A stretch of 64,000 nucleotides of DNA, from positions 46,968,745 through 47,032,744 of the forward strand of contig CM055066.1 in NCBI GenBank assembly GCA_029204045.2, in the 5' to 3' direction. Source of the stretch: Tillandsia leiboldiana (taxonomy: Eukaryota; Streptophyta; Magnoliopsida; Poales; Bromeliaceae). A model generated the notes under the pieces. That model ran no database searches and was not told the DNA's origin. It saw only the letters and a program-made list of their open reading frames with translations. A program made the translations under genes and the position numbers. This document shows, one piece after another, positions 19,167-30,722 of this stretch (positions within the stretch are counted from its first letter, which is position 1; the number at the start of each line of letters is the position of its first letter).

Positions 19167-19834
19167 TCCGTTTGGTTTGGATATAAAATTTAAAAGTTAT
19201 AAATTTTTTTATACCTGGAATAGTTTGTTATTCTGGGATAATCAAGTATAAAAGTTAAATTACATTTTGTTTAATAGTTGGTATTCTCTGAAATAAAAAA
19301 AAAATTGTGTTTGATTAAAATTATGGGATAGTAGAGAATAGTGAAAAAAGATGATAGACTTTTTATCAAAATATCAACTTTGTCCTTACCTTCTATATAT
19401 ATAAATTAATTTTAATTATTATAAATTAATTAAAATGACAATTTAATTGTAAATAATAAATTATATCTTATCTAAATAAAATAATTTTTTATATTTTATA
19501 GTATATTTTAATAAATAATAATTAGTAAACAAAATTAGTAAACAAAATTAGAATGTAATTTTTTATATTTTAAAGTAAATTTTAGTAAATAATAATTAGT
19601 AAACAAAATTAGTACATAGCCTTATGTTCATATAGTCTCAGATCGGAAGGTAAATTAAAGTAAAAAAAAAAATCATTCATTGTCCCTAAGTATAAAACCT
19701 ATTCCGGACGGTGGGTGGAATAGAACTTAACGGGTTATCCTAGTATAACCCGTTAAGTATGGAATATTTTAAATCTTTTTCTCTAGATTTTTTTTTTCTA
19801 CTGTTTAGCCCCTTTATTCCCAACCAAACAGGGC
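19167..19834. mobile_element. MITE-like element 5, GTTTGG terminal inverted repeats
   Basis: It starts CCGTTTGGTTTGGATA and ends TATTCCCAACCAAACAGG, which are inverted to each other. The interior has a perfect 13-bp hairpin (19726-19757, CTTAACGGGTTAT with a 6-nt loop). It is AT-rich and non-coding. Confidence 0.65.
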
Positions 19835-19842
19835 CTATGCCC

Positions 19843-21312
19843 CGTTTGGTTCAGGTATAAATTTAAGAAATATTTTTTTTTTTATACCTGGAATAGCTTG
19901 TTATTCCGGAATAATCAAGTATAAAAGTTAAATTGTGTTTGGTTCAAAAGTTGGTATTCTCTGAAATAAAAAAAATTGTGTTTGGTTAAAATTATGAGAT
20001 AGTAGAGAATAGTGAAAAAAAGATGATAGATTTTTTATCAAAATGCCAACTTTGCCCTTACCTTCTATATATATAAATTAATTTTAATTATTATAAATTA
20101 ATTAAAATGATAATTTAATTGTAAACAATAAATTATACTTATCTAAACAAAATAATTTTTTATATTTTATAATATATTTTAGTAAATAATAATTAGTAAA
20201 CAAAATTAGTAAACAAAATTAGAATGTCATTTTTTATATTTTATAGTAAATTTTCGTAAATAATAATTAGTAAACAAAATTAGTACATAGCCTCATGTTC
20301 ATATAGTCTCAGATTGTAATGTAAGTTAAAGTAAAAAAAAAAAAAAAAATTATACCCTCATGTTCATATAGTAATGTAAGCTAAAGTAAACAAAATTAGT
20401 ACATAGCCTTATATTCATATAGTCTCATATTGTAATATAAGCTAAAGCAAAAATAATAATAATAATAATTCATTCATTGCCTCTAGGTATAAACTCTATT
20501 CCGGGGGAGGGTAAAATAGAGCTTAACGGGTTATCTTGGAATAACCCAAGAAGCAGGGAATATTTTAAATTTTTATCCATAGTTTTTTTTTTCTATTGTT
20601 TGACAAGGATCGGGAGATAAAGCAGGTGGGGATTTGTTATCCCCCCGTAACGGGCTATTCTGGAATAATTCGTTAAAAAGGGGATACAACCTCCCATTAG
20701 TAGGAATAATTTTGTTCCGGGAACAACCTTGTTTCCATATTTTTTTTATTTTTTAAAATTTAAATTAAAATTTATAAAATTTTAGATTTAATTTTTTTTA
20801 TTTTATAAATTTTAAATTTTTTAACTTTAATTTTCTATGAATCTAAAAAATTTAAAAATTTTAAAATTTAAATTTTTTAAAATTTAAAATTTTAAAATAT
20901 ATACAAATTTAATTTTTTTTATTAAAATTTTTTAATTTATACAAGTTTAAAAATTAAAATTTTTGTATTATCTTTTACACATTTTTCAAGATAATTAAAA
21001 TTTAAATTTTTAAATTTAGAGAAATTTTAAATTTTATAACTTTTTAAATTTGTAACTTTAATTTTTAATAAATTTATAAATTTTAAAATTTTAAAATTTA
21101 TACAAATTTTAAAATTTTTAACTTTAATTTTTTAAAAATTAAACGACATTATTTACTAAAATATAAAACTTTAATTTGTACAAATATTAATTATTATTTA
21201 AATAATATTTTATATTAATTAATTAGATAAAATATTATTATTTTAAAATTATAATTATTCTTATTTTTTTATTATTTTCGATTATTCTAAAAAAATGAAC
21301 CAAACACCATAT
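19843..21312. mobile_element. MITE-like element 6, longer relative of element 5
   Basis: It starts CCGTTTGGTTCAGGTATA and ends at about 21312 with ATGAACCAAACACCAT in inverted orientation. The first 750 bp repeat element 5 (ATACCTGGAATAG, GTTGGTATTCTCTGAAATAA, AATAATTAGTAAACAAAATT), with extra internal duplications. From 20740 to 21300 it is almost pure A/T and looks degenerate. No ORF. Confidence 0.5.
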
Positions 21313-21974
21313 CAACTATTCCTAAAAATATTTTACAAACCAAAAATTATTTTTATAAATCAAACACTTTTTTTTTTTTATTTCTGACTATTTCGAAATA
21401 ACGAAATATTTTAGAAATAAATAAAATTATTCCAAACTCATAATCTCCGTAACAAAATCAATAGATAAGTGTACAATTTCACAGCCGTGGTATATAACGT
21501 CTGGACTGCAAACCAGCTCTGTAAAAGAGTTTTCTACAAAGGTCAGCGGAGCGAGCTTATAGTGACAGCAGGAGCAGGACACAGCTAAAAACCATGAAAC
21601 CAACACCAAAGTAATTAAATACATGATATGCAATGAACAAAAAGCTAACCCAGTGTCCCAGGCTTCCTCCCCAAGACACAATTCCTCTCTCTCTCCATTA
21701 ATAATGGCTCTCTCACATACACCTTTGCCCCACTTTCTCTGTCTCTCTTTCTCACTTTCTCTCTCTAACCTTGTGAGTAGTACCCCACCCCCTTCCTCCC
21801 CTTCTCACCCTAAGAAGAAGAAGAACACCAACAACAATAACAATGATCCCACACTCTCCCCGCCCCACAAAACCGTAAACCCCTTTCTCCTCCCACCCAC
21901 ACAATATTAATCAGAGAACACATTAATTAATTTACATCGTATTCACAACATCTGTAACTACTACTACTACTAGT
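21313..21974 (+). promoter_or_regulatory. Upstream region and probable 5' leader of the LRR gene
   Basis: A TATATAA match lies at 21491-21497. A CT-rich stretch typical of monocot 5' leaders runs from about 21680 to 21790. A (CTA)n tract sits just before the ATG at 21975. The transcription start cannot be fixed from sequence, and the TATA choice is weak. Confidence 0.3.
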
Positions 21975-23198
21975 ATGCAATCCCTTGGCCTCCTCATTCT
22001 TGTATTATATCTTGTACTTTTGTTAGTCCCCATGTCGGCTTGGGCGGAAGAAGCGACGATTCTAGACCCGGTCGACTACCTAGTCTTGCAGTCCATTCCG
22101 AAGTCACTATTCGACATGCCGGGCGGCACATTCTTCCAGTCCTGGGATTTCACCTCCGACCCCTGCGCGTCCTTCCGGGGGGTCCAGTGCTCGGGGGGCC
22201 GCGTGGTCGCGCTGGCTCTCGGCGACCCCCGAGCGGGCTCCCCGGGGCTCTACGGCCGCCTCCCGCCCTCCCTCTCCTCTCTCTCCGCGCTCTCCGACCT
22301 CTCCCTCGTCCCTGGCCGCGTCTCCGGGCCCATCTCCCGCTCCCTCCCCCTCCTCCCCTCGCTCCGATTCCTCGCCCTCTCCTCCAACCTCCTCTCCGGG
22401 CCCCTACCGGACTCATTCTCCCCGGCCCTCCGCACCCTCGACCTCTCCTCCAACCGCGTCTCCGGGCCCATCCCGGCCTCCCTCCTCCTCCTCCCCTTTC
22501 TCTCCACCCTCGTCCTCGCCCGCAACGGCCTCTCCTCCTCCCTCCCCGCTCCCCGCGCAGTCTCCTCCCCGCTCGTCCACCTCGACCTCAGGTCCAATCG
22601 CCTCTCCGGCCCCTTGCCGCCTCTACCGTCCACGCTCCGCCACCTCTCCCTCGCGTCCAACCGCCTCTCCGGCCGCGTCGACCGCGTCCTGCTGGGCCTC
22701 CCCCGCCTCGCCTTCCTCGACCTCAGCGCCAACCGCTTCTCCGGCCCCGTCCCCGGCGCGCTCTTCACCTTCCCCATCGCTTCTCTCCGCTTGCAGCGAA
22801 ACCACTTCTCCGGCACCCTCCGCCCCGACGGCCCTGCCCCCGACGGAGCGATTATCGACTTCAGCTACAACAGACTGACCGGGAGGGTCCCCGCGGAGCT
22901 GGCCACGGCGGGGACCATCTACCTGAACAGCAACCGCTTCACTGGGGATGTGCCGCCGGCGCTGGTCGAGAGGGTCATGGCGGGGGCGCTCAGGCTGCTG
23001 TACCTGCAGCACAACTACCTGACAGGGTTCTCGGTCGGCCCGAATTCCGCGGTGCCGCCCAGCACGTCTCTCTGCCTGCAGGACAACTGCATGGTGCCGC
23101 CCGCCGAGGCCACCACGTCGTGTCCTGTCAAGGCCGGCCGCAGGAAGTCCCGCCCGGCGGCAGAGTGCGCCGGACGGGCCAAGACGGGTGAGAGCTAG
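21975..23198 (+). CDS. Secreted leucine-rich repeat protein, intact single-exon gene
   Basis: The ORF encodes 407 residues. Residues 1-25 are a signal peptide with a probable cut after Ala-Trp-Ala. Then come ILDPVDYLVLQSIPKSL and the WDFTSDPC...VQC cysteine pair of an LRR N-terminal cap. About ten plant-type LRRs (LxxLxLxxNxLSGPLP) cover residues 75-340, followed by a C-terminal Cys cluster (LCLQDNC...TSCP) and a basic tail. There is no transmembrane or kinase domain, so it should be apoplastic or wall-associated. From memory it closely resembles the Arabidopsis LRR family protein At5g66330, including GDPRAGSPGL and the YLNSNRFTGDVP and LYLQHNYLTG segments. That family has no well-established biochemical role that I know of. 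Codon third positions are mostly C/G, and other frames stay open for that reason. The ATG at 21975 is chosen because it gives the signal peptide. It is the only intact host gene here. Confidence 0.93.
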   Translation: MQSLGLLILVLYLVLLLVPMSAWAEEATILDPVDYLVLQSIPKSLFDMPGGTFFQSWDFTSDPCASFRGVQCSGGRVVALALGDPRAGSPGLYGRLPPSLSSLSALSDLSLVPGRVSGPISRSLPLLPSLRFLALSSNLLSGPLPDSFSPALRTLDLSSNRVSGPIPASLLLLPFLSTLVLARNGLSSSLPAPRAVSSPLVHLDLRSNRLSGPLPPLPSTLRHLSLASNRLSGRVDRVLLGLPRLAFLDLSANRFSGPVPGALFTFPIASLRLQRNHFSGTLRPDGPAPDGAIIDFSYNRLTGRVPAELATAGTIYLNSNRFTGDVPPALVERVMAGALRLLYLQHNYLTGFSVGPNSAVPPSTSLCLQDNCMVPPAEATTSCPVKAGRRKSRPAAECAGRAKTGES

Positions 23199-24924
23199 CC
23201 ACCAGCAATAAGTAAATTTATGGGTGTGGTTAATTGCACCACTGCTTTTCCTTTCCCTTTTTTTCTTTTTTTTTTTTTTTTTTTTTTTTATTTTGGCCTT
23301 TCGTTTTTGTTCCGTTTGCATTTAGATTCGTAATTTTAATTGCTTCTTTTATTTAAATTTTTGCTGTTAGAAACAGTATTAACTTACTTTAACAGAAATC
23401 CGCCACATCAATGCCAAATCTTTTTTTATGCGGCAGCTTTTGTTAGAGTCTGTAATTTTCTAACGAGCAAAAATTTAATGAAAACAAGTAATGAACAGTA
23501 GATATCTAAATTGAAAAAACAAGAACAGTTAGGGACCAAAAATTAAAAAGAAAAAAAAAAAAAAAAAAAAAACCAATCATAGTTAAAAACGAATGTTGCA
23601 ATTATCCCATAATAATTTATATGGTTATGGCTTTTAGTTTGCTGCACAAGAAGATTTGGGCGAGTTAGGAAAGTAGAAAAAGTTATTTGTAAGTGGGAAA
23701 AGAAAAAGGGAAAAGAATAAAAGAGAGGTGATTCATTTGTTTATTTTGTGTTTTGGAGACACTGTCGAAAGGATATATATATATATATATTTTTTTGTTA
23801 ACTTGTTGGGAGTTATAAACACACATTTTAATGGGGTGAATTTTGGGTTGGGAGTTTAAGCTGTTGTTGATGTTAACTTTTATTTAAGGTTTACGATATT
23901 GTTCATAGCAAAATCGTCGCCTCTATTATGCTGTGGGTGGCGCTAATTAGTTTCCAGCTTATGTGGGTGCAGATAATAATAATAAAAATTGTTAATTTTA
24001 ACAAATTTATGAAAGAAATTAAAATTTTATCAGATGTGCAAGGAAAATTTGATTTTGTCCTGTTTTGTAATATAGTTCGAAATATTATCCAAACTAAATA
24101 AATTGCTTCTGTATTTTATTTTATTTTTCTCTATATCTTGATTGTCTTCGGTGTTTGGTGTCTCATAAATTAGAGTTCTTGGTTTTTTTTTTTTTTTTTT
24201 TTTACCATAACAGTTGAGAGATTGTCCTGTAATAATAAATGTATTTGAGGGTCTAGCTCAAACTGGCTAAGTGTGTGAAAGATGAGTTTTTTGTCTCATT
24301 TTATTAAATCGATCTTTTAGGTATTATAGTATTAGAATCAATTACAAAGCTCTTTAATTTTGTAAGGTAGTGATCATAGTTTTTCACAATTGCAAAATAA
24401 TAATTTTTTTCTAAAACTTTGCAAATTGGTTATTTGTTTGCGCACAACCGGTCTGACCCAGCCTGATCAATTTGGATCACGTATGAGCCTAGAAAATTAT
24501 ATCCTTTCAAGTCGGGCGGACCGAGCCAAGCCAACAAAAAATCTTGGGCTTGGAATCAGACCAGGCCTGAGCCTGAACCCAGGCCCGGCTCTGGTTTTGC
24601 TCGGGTCTAGATTTCACTTCTCATTCGGCGTGAGACAGAAGCTGAATGGAAGAAAGGACCAATGTTGCACAGACCCATGATACAATGGAATGATCCTTTT
24701 TCTCGCACATCCTTGGACTCTGTGTTAGAGCATTATTTCAGGGAAAATGATACCTATACATCCCTTACTGGGGTGTAGATCCTACACCTTTGTGACCAAG
24801 GGTCTGGATTAATAATGAGTGATATTGTCACTCCTTATTTTTTAGGGCATATTCTTTTCCTCCATTTCTTTTCCCTTCTGTACAGAGCCCTCTCTCTCTC
24901 TCCTCCCGCTCCTCTCTCTCTCTC
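23199..24924. other. Intergenic region after the LRR gene
   Basis: No gene is supported. The region is AT-rich with homopolymer runs (T near 23262-23289, A near 23552-23572, T near 24183-24203), a short TA repeat at 23776-23791 and a CT-rich end (24889-24924) where the next element inserted. The 3' end of the LRR transcript probably lies in the first 200 bp, but no canonical AATAAA stands out. Confidence 0.5.
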
Positions 24925-27857
24925 TGTAGTAATCGTGAATTTTAAAAAGATTTAAATAAATTTCTGAAATTTTAAATAGCAGAAAATAAGTAAATAGGAC
25001 CCCAAAAATATCGACTTTTGATCGGGGTCTGATCTGGAAAATCCGAGATCACCATTGCGATCGTCTAGTCGAAACATAGAAGATTCATATTCACTTGTCG
25101 ACGATCCAACGGTCGGATCTTCCAGAAATCAGCGAAGAAACCGCGGGCCCCACGACTTAAGTGTGAATAGTAAACTCCGGTTTCCGATCCCCTCTCGATC
25201 GACCGTAGGCCAATTCACTGTCTGCAAATTGAGACTAGCAGTATGAGTAGTCGATTCTAGCTAATTTCGACGTTCTGAGCACAATGGCACTGACGGATTT
25301 CGTGTTTGGCGATCCGGGTGCATCGAAGTGCGTGCGTCGGATTGCGACTTACAAAACTAAATGACCCAAAAATTCATTTGTGCACCAAATCAAGCAAATG
25401 AATAGCCTATCTTGAAGGCCTCGACGAGCCGGACGTCGTGGCGAAGTCCATTTCGCATTTCGTCGAGCGGGTTTTCTCGAAATGCGTGAAAAGCACCGAA
25501 TTATCGCTTTTTCTTCAAGAATTTTGGGTGTTCTTGGGCTAAAGCCTTTGGGGCTTTGTTGGATGGGCTTCTGCCAACTTGAGGAGCCCACGAAAGCCAC
25601 CAAGGGAGCTGGGGAGGCAGAGATGGGTGGTGGTCAAAGGAATGAAGTAATTAGCCTTTATTTCCAACTTGGTTTTTGGGGAACTTGTGGGGGAAATCGA
25701 AGAGCCATTCTCTGTCCCAAGGCCTCTCCACCACTTCCCTGTGCCACCAGCATAAACCGAGTTGCTGTGGTGGCCGGAGCAAAGGACCCCAAGGAAGGAA
25801 CTCCAAAGAGAGAAACTGAGAGAGTGAGAAAGAAGAGAAGATTGGACCAAATTTGTCCAAGCTTGAAGTTGAAGTGCTCGGAGGAGTTCTTGGCGTCTCT
25901 GGAGCATCCTGGGCACTTGCCAAGGTCGCACGAGGAAGAAGAAGGGCTACCGGCTTCTTCCTTGTCTTCTACAACTCCGGCCAAGGTAAGGTGTCTAAAC
26001 CTTGGTTGTTTGCACCCTAGACCCATAGCAGTAGCCTAATTAGGCTCTTAGCATGCCCCCTGCACAAGCCCGAGCCCCCATGCAGTCTGGTTGGCCGGCG
26101 GGAGCATAGATAGCCGGAAACCTAGCCGTGCTCCGCCGCAGTTTTTCTCGACAACCAGTGGACCAACTCGGGAACCAAAATGATGGGTTTGAACTGTTGG
26201 AGCTGAGGATCAACTCCACCAAATTTGGTGGAGTTTGATCAAGCCAATCGGTTGCAGAACCTAACCCTAGTTTTTGGGATTATGCACTTCGGCCGAGCTT
26301 GCTGCTCCGGCGCCGGCGCGCCTCCCCGCCGCCGGCCACTTGCCCAGAAATGTTCCTGGGTGTGAGAGGAGTGCCCCCATACTTTTGCATGGCAACCATG
26401 CAACCCGAGTTGGTGGCGGCCATGGATGACCCGAAGTGGTGTCTTGTTGCGGCCGCCGGCGCTCCGGCCAACTCCGGCCGGGGAGGGATGGTCGGGAAGC
26501 TTTGTATGGACCAGAGGAGCAATTCCATCCATGTTGGAAGTCTCCAAGTAGCCTCTGCCGAAATCCACCATTAATGGTGTTGGAGCTCGAGGTGAAGCTT
26601 GGCCCCGCCGCGCCGCCGCCGTGCCCTGTCGCCGGGCACAGGCACAGAAAGTTTTCTTGAGTGATTTAGCACCTAGATGGCCAAGTAAATTGATCCCAGA
26701 TGCCTTAGGTTGCTGATCACGAATTTCAAAACAATGGAGCCAATTCTCCACCTTGCCCGCAGCCAACCATGGGTGCAAAGATGCCCCAGGCTTGCAGGAG
26801 TTGTAGAGGAAGTTATGTGGAAACTTTCCTTCCAAGTTTGAGGGCTTAAGGTGCAGAATTGGCTGAGAACCAACTCTGGGTTGGTGTTACTTGTGTTGTG
26901 TGGAAATGTGCACATCATGTGTTTGCTGAAATGCCACAAAGAAGAAAATAGTGGATTCAGGCTTCGAGTTGAATATCAAAGTTTCTTAGAAAGGTCCCCT
27001 GAGCCTGATGCTCACTTCAGATCAAGTTGAATCTGTGTGGACAAATGATTGGTGCATTGTGAACTTGTGTGAGTACAAGGGCTTGGTTCTGGTTGAACCA
27101 GCAGACATGGGCTGCAAATAGGGCAAGCCCTGGGGTCCTGGCACTATCCAGAGACTTTTTAATTTTTGAAGTTTTGTCTGAAAATGTGTAGATTCGAAGT
27201 TATGTTAAAACCAAGCCTTAATACAATAATTGTTTAAAAACAGTGTTAGGGTCTGTTTGAAATATTGCAATAGTGTACTCCTGGCTAAATTGGGGTCACT
27301 AAACGCGATGCTCGCGTTTATTTTGGGTTTTGATGAGCCGAAGAAACGAAAATGCGTTTCGGCTAGGTTAGAGAAGTAATTCATGGCCCGAAGTTTTCCT
27401 CGGGCATCGTGCTGCCACAAATGGGTGAGCACGACGTTCAGCAAGTCGAATGTCATCTACTGGAGGTGACGGCTCGTAAAAATGATTCTCCGTTTAAGAG
27501 AACAAGCCAAAACAGGGTTTATTTAGTGGATTTTGGATGTGTGGGTCATTTCCTGATCAGTATTCATGATCCAGGTCTTTGCAGTCTGACTCCGACCAAC
27601 GAGCCTTCTGGTGGAGTCGTTGTTCCTCCTATATACAGGTGGGTTATCTTCGGTCCGTGTTTTATCAGGTCGGCCCTATTGGGTGCCGTGGTAGGTTGGA
27701 CCCCTGTTCTTGGTGTAACCCTGAACCTATGCTTTAGCCTTACTATATGCTTTCATTCCAACATTCAGTCATTTCATCTATATTGCTTGATTATACTGAT
27801 GAGCCTTTCGTTATACTCTATTCTTCACTGCATGTTTAGAATAGGAGTTCTAGTACC

Positions 27858-28053
27858 TGGCATGATTTGCATCAGTATCGATATCCCGATGGGGATTCCC
27901 TCGGCTTCTCGCCGACTGTCCAGTCCACCGACTGTGGATTGAGGTTCAGCATTATGATTTGCATCAGTATCGATATCCCGAAGGGGATTTCCTCGGCTTC
28001 TCGCCGAATGTCCGGTCTACCGACCGTGGATTGAGATTTAGCATTATGATTTC
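27858..28053 (+). repeat. Tandem repeat of about 98 bp in the solo LTR
   Basis: Two copies of a unit containing GATTTGCATCAGTATCGATA, CTCGGCTTCTCGCCGA and CAGCATTATGATT follow each other. A diverged third copy lies at about 28285-28378. Confidence 0.75.
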
Positions 28054-28758
28054 TATTGAGTTTATACCTGCTCTTACTACTTGCTTGCATATCAGCACAA
28101 AATCCTTACATCATGCTTATATTCCAGCAGTTGCTTGTTATCATATTGAGATATATCATGCTTTCTTCAGCAGTAGATATGCATTTCCTGGACACATGCC
28201 ATGCTTGATTGGTCACTAGCATAGTTCTATACCTGTCTCTATTCTTCACTGCATATTTAGAATATGAGATACTACTTCAGCATGTGGCATGTTATACTTG
28301 TATCCCGGTGGGGATTTTCCTCGGCTTCTTGCCGTCTATATGGTCAGTGGACCATGGTTTGAGCATCAGCATTATGATCGCCGTCGAGCCAAGCTTTCAG
28401 TCGCGCACACCGACGGTTTGGCCACCGTCAGGGTGTTCTTTACCGGTAGAGAGGTCTGATCGACCCGTGAGCCCGTGGGGTTATGATAGCTTGCAGGGTG
28501 TCCAAAAGTGGTTGTTGCCTGAGGCCCCAATGACCAAAAGTGGTAGTTGCCTGAGGTCCATTGCTCCATGGCAGTTTAGCCTGAGGCCCTTGTGGCCAAC
28601 AGTGGCATGTGATTGGGTATATTCGTGGTACTACCTTTGATGCACCTTCTTGATATTCCTGCTTGTTTGATTTCCTGCATTTTCATATCTGTTATAGATT
28701 TATCATGCATAGTATGATTGTGTTATATATGCATACCCTGTTCTATTGATCTATGTTT

Positions 28759-28905
28759 GATCATTTCCTGCTGGCCAGATTATCAGTTTTAGCATGATCA
28801 TTTCCTGCTTGTCAGATTATCAGTTATAGTATGATCATTCTCTGCTCGCCAGATTATCAGTGATAGTATGACTATTTCTTGCTTGTCAGCTATAACATTT
28901 ATATT
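28759..28905 (+). repeat. Tandem repeat of 37 bp in the solo LTR
   Basis: Units starting GATCATTTCCTGCT begin at 28759, 28796, 28833 and 28870, with CAGATTATCAGT in the first three. The fourth is diverged. Confidence 0.7.
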
Positions 28906-29514
28906 CATTCCTACTTGTCAGATTATCAGTTATAACATGATCAGCTTTATATATGATTACACTGCTCTGTTGATTAATCCATGATTACTGGTACATAATT
29001 GAATTATACCTTTCAGTTGCAGTATATCCTACTTTTGCTATCCGCTTATTATTGTATCCAGTAGGTACGGCTTGCTATTTCCCGGCCCGTCGTGCCCACT
29101 GGGATACACTCCGGTGTGTCTCACACCCTCGGGTGACTGTTTTTCAGGTCCTTCGGGTGCGGGGACCTTTGGACGTTCTATGTGAGGACGCGTGGTAGAT
29201 TTATCCCTGGTAGAATGTACCCCTTTTGATTTAGTAAAACATTGCAACTGTATTTCCATTTAAGAACTGGATGTATTAACGTATGAACCTTGTGGTTGTA
29301 ATAGAGTAGAACTTATTTAGTATAGCTATCTTGTATCTACTCTGATTGACTGTATCTGTTAGCCGAGCACATATAGGAAAGACTCTGTTGGAGGTACAGA
29401 GACTTTTCTATATGTGTGGCGGTTTGTTCATGCCTTGGAGAAAACAAGTTTTGAACTCTGATTTAAAAAAAAAAAAAAAAAATTAGACCCTTTTTCGAAT
29501 CTCGGGGCGTGACA

Positions 29515-29577
<63 letters not shown>

Positions 29578-29824
29578 GCTTCGACGATCTATGACGCCTT
29601 CGCGAGAGCGACGTCCCCTATCAGGCCACGATCCCTTACGTCGACGATAAGCTCTGTGCATGCTTCCATCCCCTCGCCCCCTCGCCCCCTCTCTCTCTCT
29701 CTTGCTTCGAGGATCTACGATGCCTTCGCGAGGGCGACGCCATATTTACATTTCAATCCCCTCATTTCGTTCTCTCTTTTTTTCCAATTCCATTCTCTCT
29801 TTTTTCATTCTCTTTTTTTTCCCA
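29515..29824. repeat. CT microsatellite and a short duplicated segment
   Basis: (CT)n runs from about 29516 to 29577. The segment CTTCGACGATCTATGACGCC at 29579 recurs in altered form at 29704 (CTTCGAGGATCTACGATGCC), each followed by TTCGCGAG. No gene is supported. Confidence 0.7.
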
Positions 29825-30060
29825 ATTAACATCATGACGAACACCTTGTACCGGTACATGATGTTCCGGAACATCTTGTAATACTAGTGTACCACAATCC
29901 TCTCCTTGTGTACCAGTATACAATTACACAATGTAATACAAGTGTACCGGTACACCATGTACCGGTACAACATTAACATCATGACGAACACATTGTACCG
30001 GTACACTAGTATTACATTGTGTATCGGTACTTGATGTTCCGGTACACAATCCTGAGCTAA
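29825..30060. repeat. Cluster of GTACCGGTAC palindromes
   Basis: The perfect 10-bp palindrome GTACCGGTAC occurs at 29848, 29944, 29959 and 29995, with a near copy GTATCGGTAC at about 30027. The segment AACATCATGACGAACAC is directly repeated at 29827 and 29972. GATGTTCCGG flanks are also shared. Element type unknown. Confidence 0.75.
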
Positions 30061-30165
30061 ATTTTATCTAATATTAAATAATAAATTCTCTCTATCTCTC
30101 TCTCACTAGTAGTAGTAAATGTAGGTTATTGCTTATTAACTCTCAATACTCTTACTAGTATTAAT

Positions 30166-30216
<51 letters not shown>

Positions 30217-30379
30217 ACTTTTATTAAATTGCATGACTGTAAGTGTACAGTGTATAGGTATTATTTTCCTTTAGCAATACTGCTAGCTGTACATCCTTTG
30301 AGAAAGCTGTATAGCTTACACCCTTAACAGGGGACTGGGATGAAAATGTTGAAGAGGAGACCTTCTGAGTATGTACTAT

Positions 30380-30446
<67 letters not shown>

Positions 30447-30722
30447 AAATTATTTCAAATTGGTTGAGAAAGGGATAGGAATCTTATTGACCTAAATGTA
30501 AAGTAATTTTCTAATGTTGGAAAAGTAAAAATGCGTGGAAAAGTAAAAATAGTCTAATGTTGGCTTCTGTACACTCATATATATAAAAGGGTACCCTTAT
30601 AGGCAGTCCAAATTCAAGGAGATATGTAAAGATTGTCTAAAGTTGGCGCTGTTAATTAGTGTAGCTTTGTTAACAGAGGGAACACATCCATTTCTAGCTT
30701 TGCAAATATCTCCAGTCGGATA
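30061..30722. other. Unassigned region with CT and TA microsatellites
   Basis: (CT)n lies at about 30167-30212 and (TA)n at 30383-30443. The last 110 bp (30614-30720) have an open frame on the plus strand (FKEICKDCLKLALL...) that could be an old exon piece, but it is too short to judge. Confidence 0.4.

Larger units (their letters stand above)
24925..29514 (+). mobile_element. Solo LTR of a Ty3/gypsy element, about 4.6 kb
   Basis: It starts TGTAGTAATCGTG and ends CTCGGGGCGTGACA. Both ends and long internal blocks match the reversed LTR at 33221-46827. The flanks are CTCTC (24920-24924) and CACTC (29515-29519), a near match for a 5-bp target duplication in a CT tract. No internal coding region is attached, so it is a solo LTR. 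It contains tandem repeats at 27858-28053 and 28759-28905. The ORFs in it (such as 25482-26039 and 26239-26835) overlap in many frames, lack domains and are not counted as genes. Confidence 0.82.

Noticed and set aside
21623..21910. 95-codon ORF upstream of the LRR gene
   Set aside because: It covers a CT-rich leader-like stretch (Ser/Leu/Pro-rich) and a repeat-like Asn run. No domain is present and it is best explained as 5' leader.
22040..23191. 383-codon ORF in a second frame over the LRR gene, and minus-strand ORFs at 22150-22816 and 22623-23321
   Set aside because: They arise because the GC-rich LRR coding sequence has few stops in any frame. They are Pro/Arg-rich with no domain, while the 21975 frame has a signal peptide and regular LRRs.
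25482..26039. 185-codon ORF, with 26239-26835, 27409-27942 and others
   Set aside because: They lie in a solo LTR, overlap ORFs in other frames, and show no recognisable domain. The related LTR at 44207-46827 does not keep these frames.
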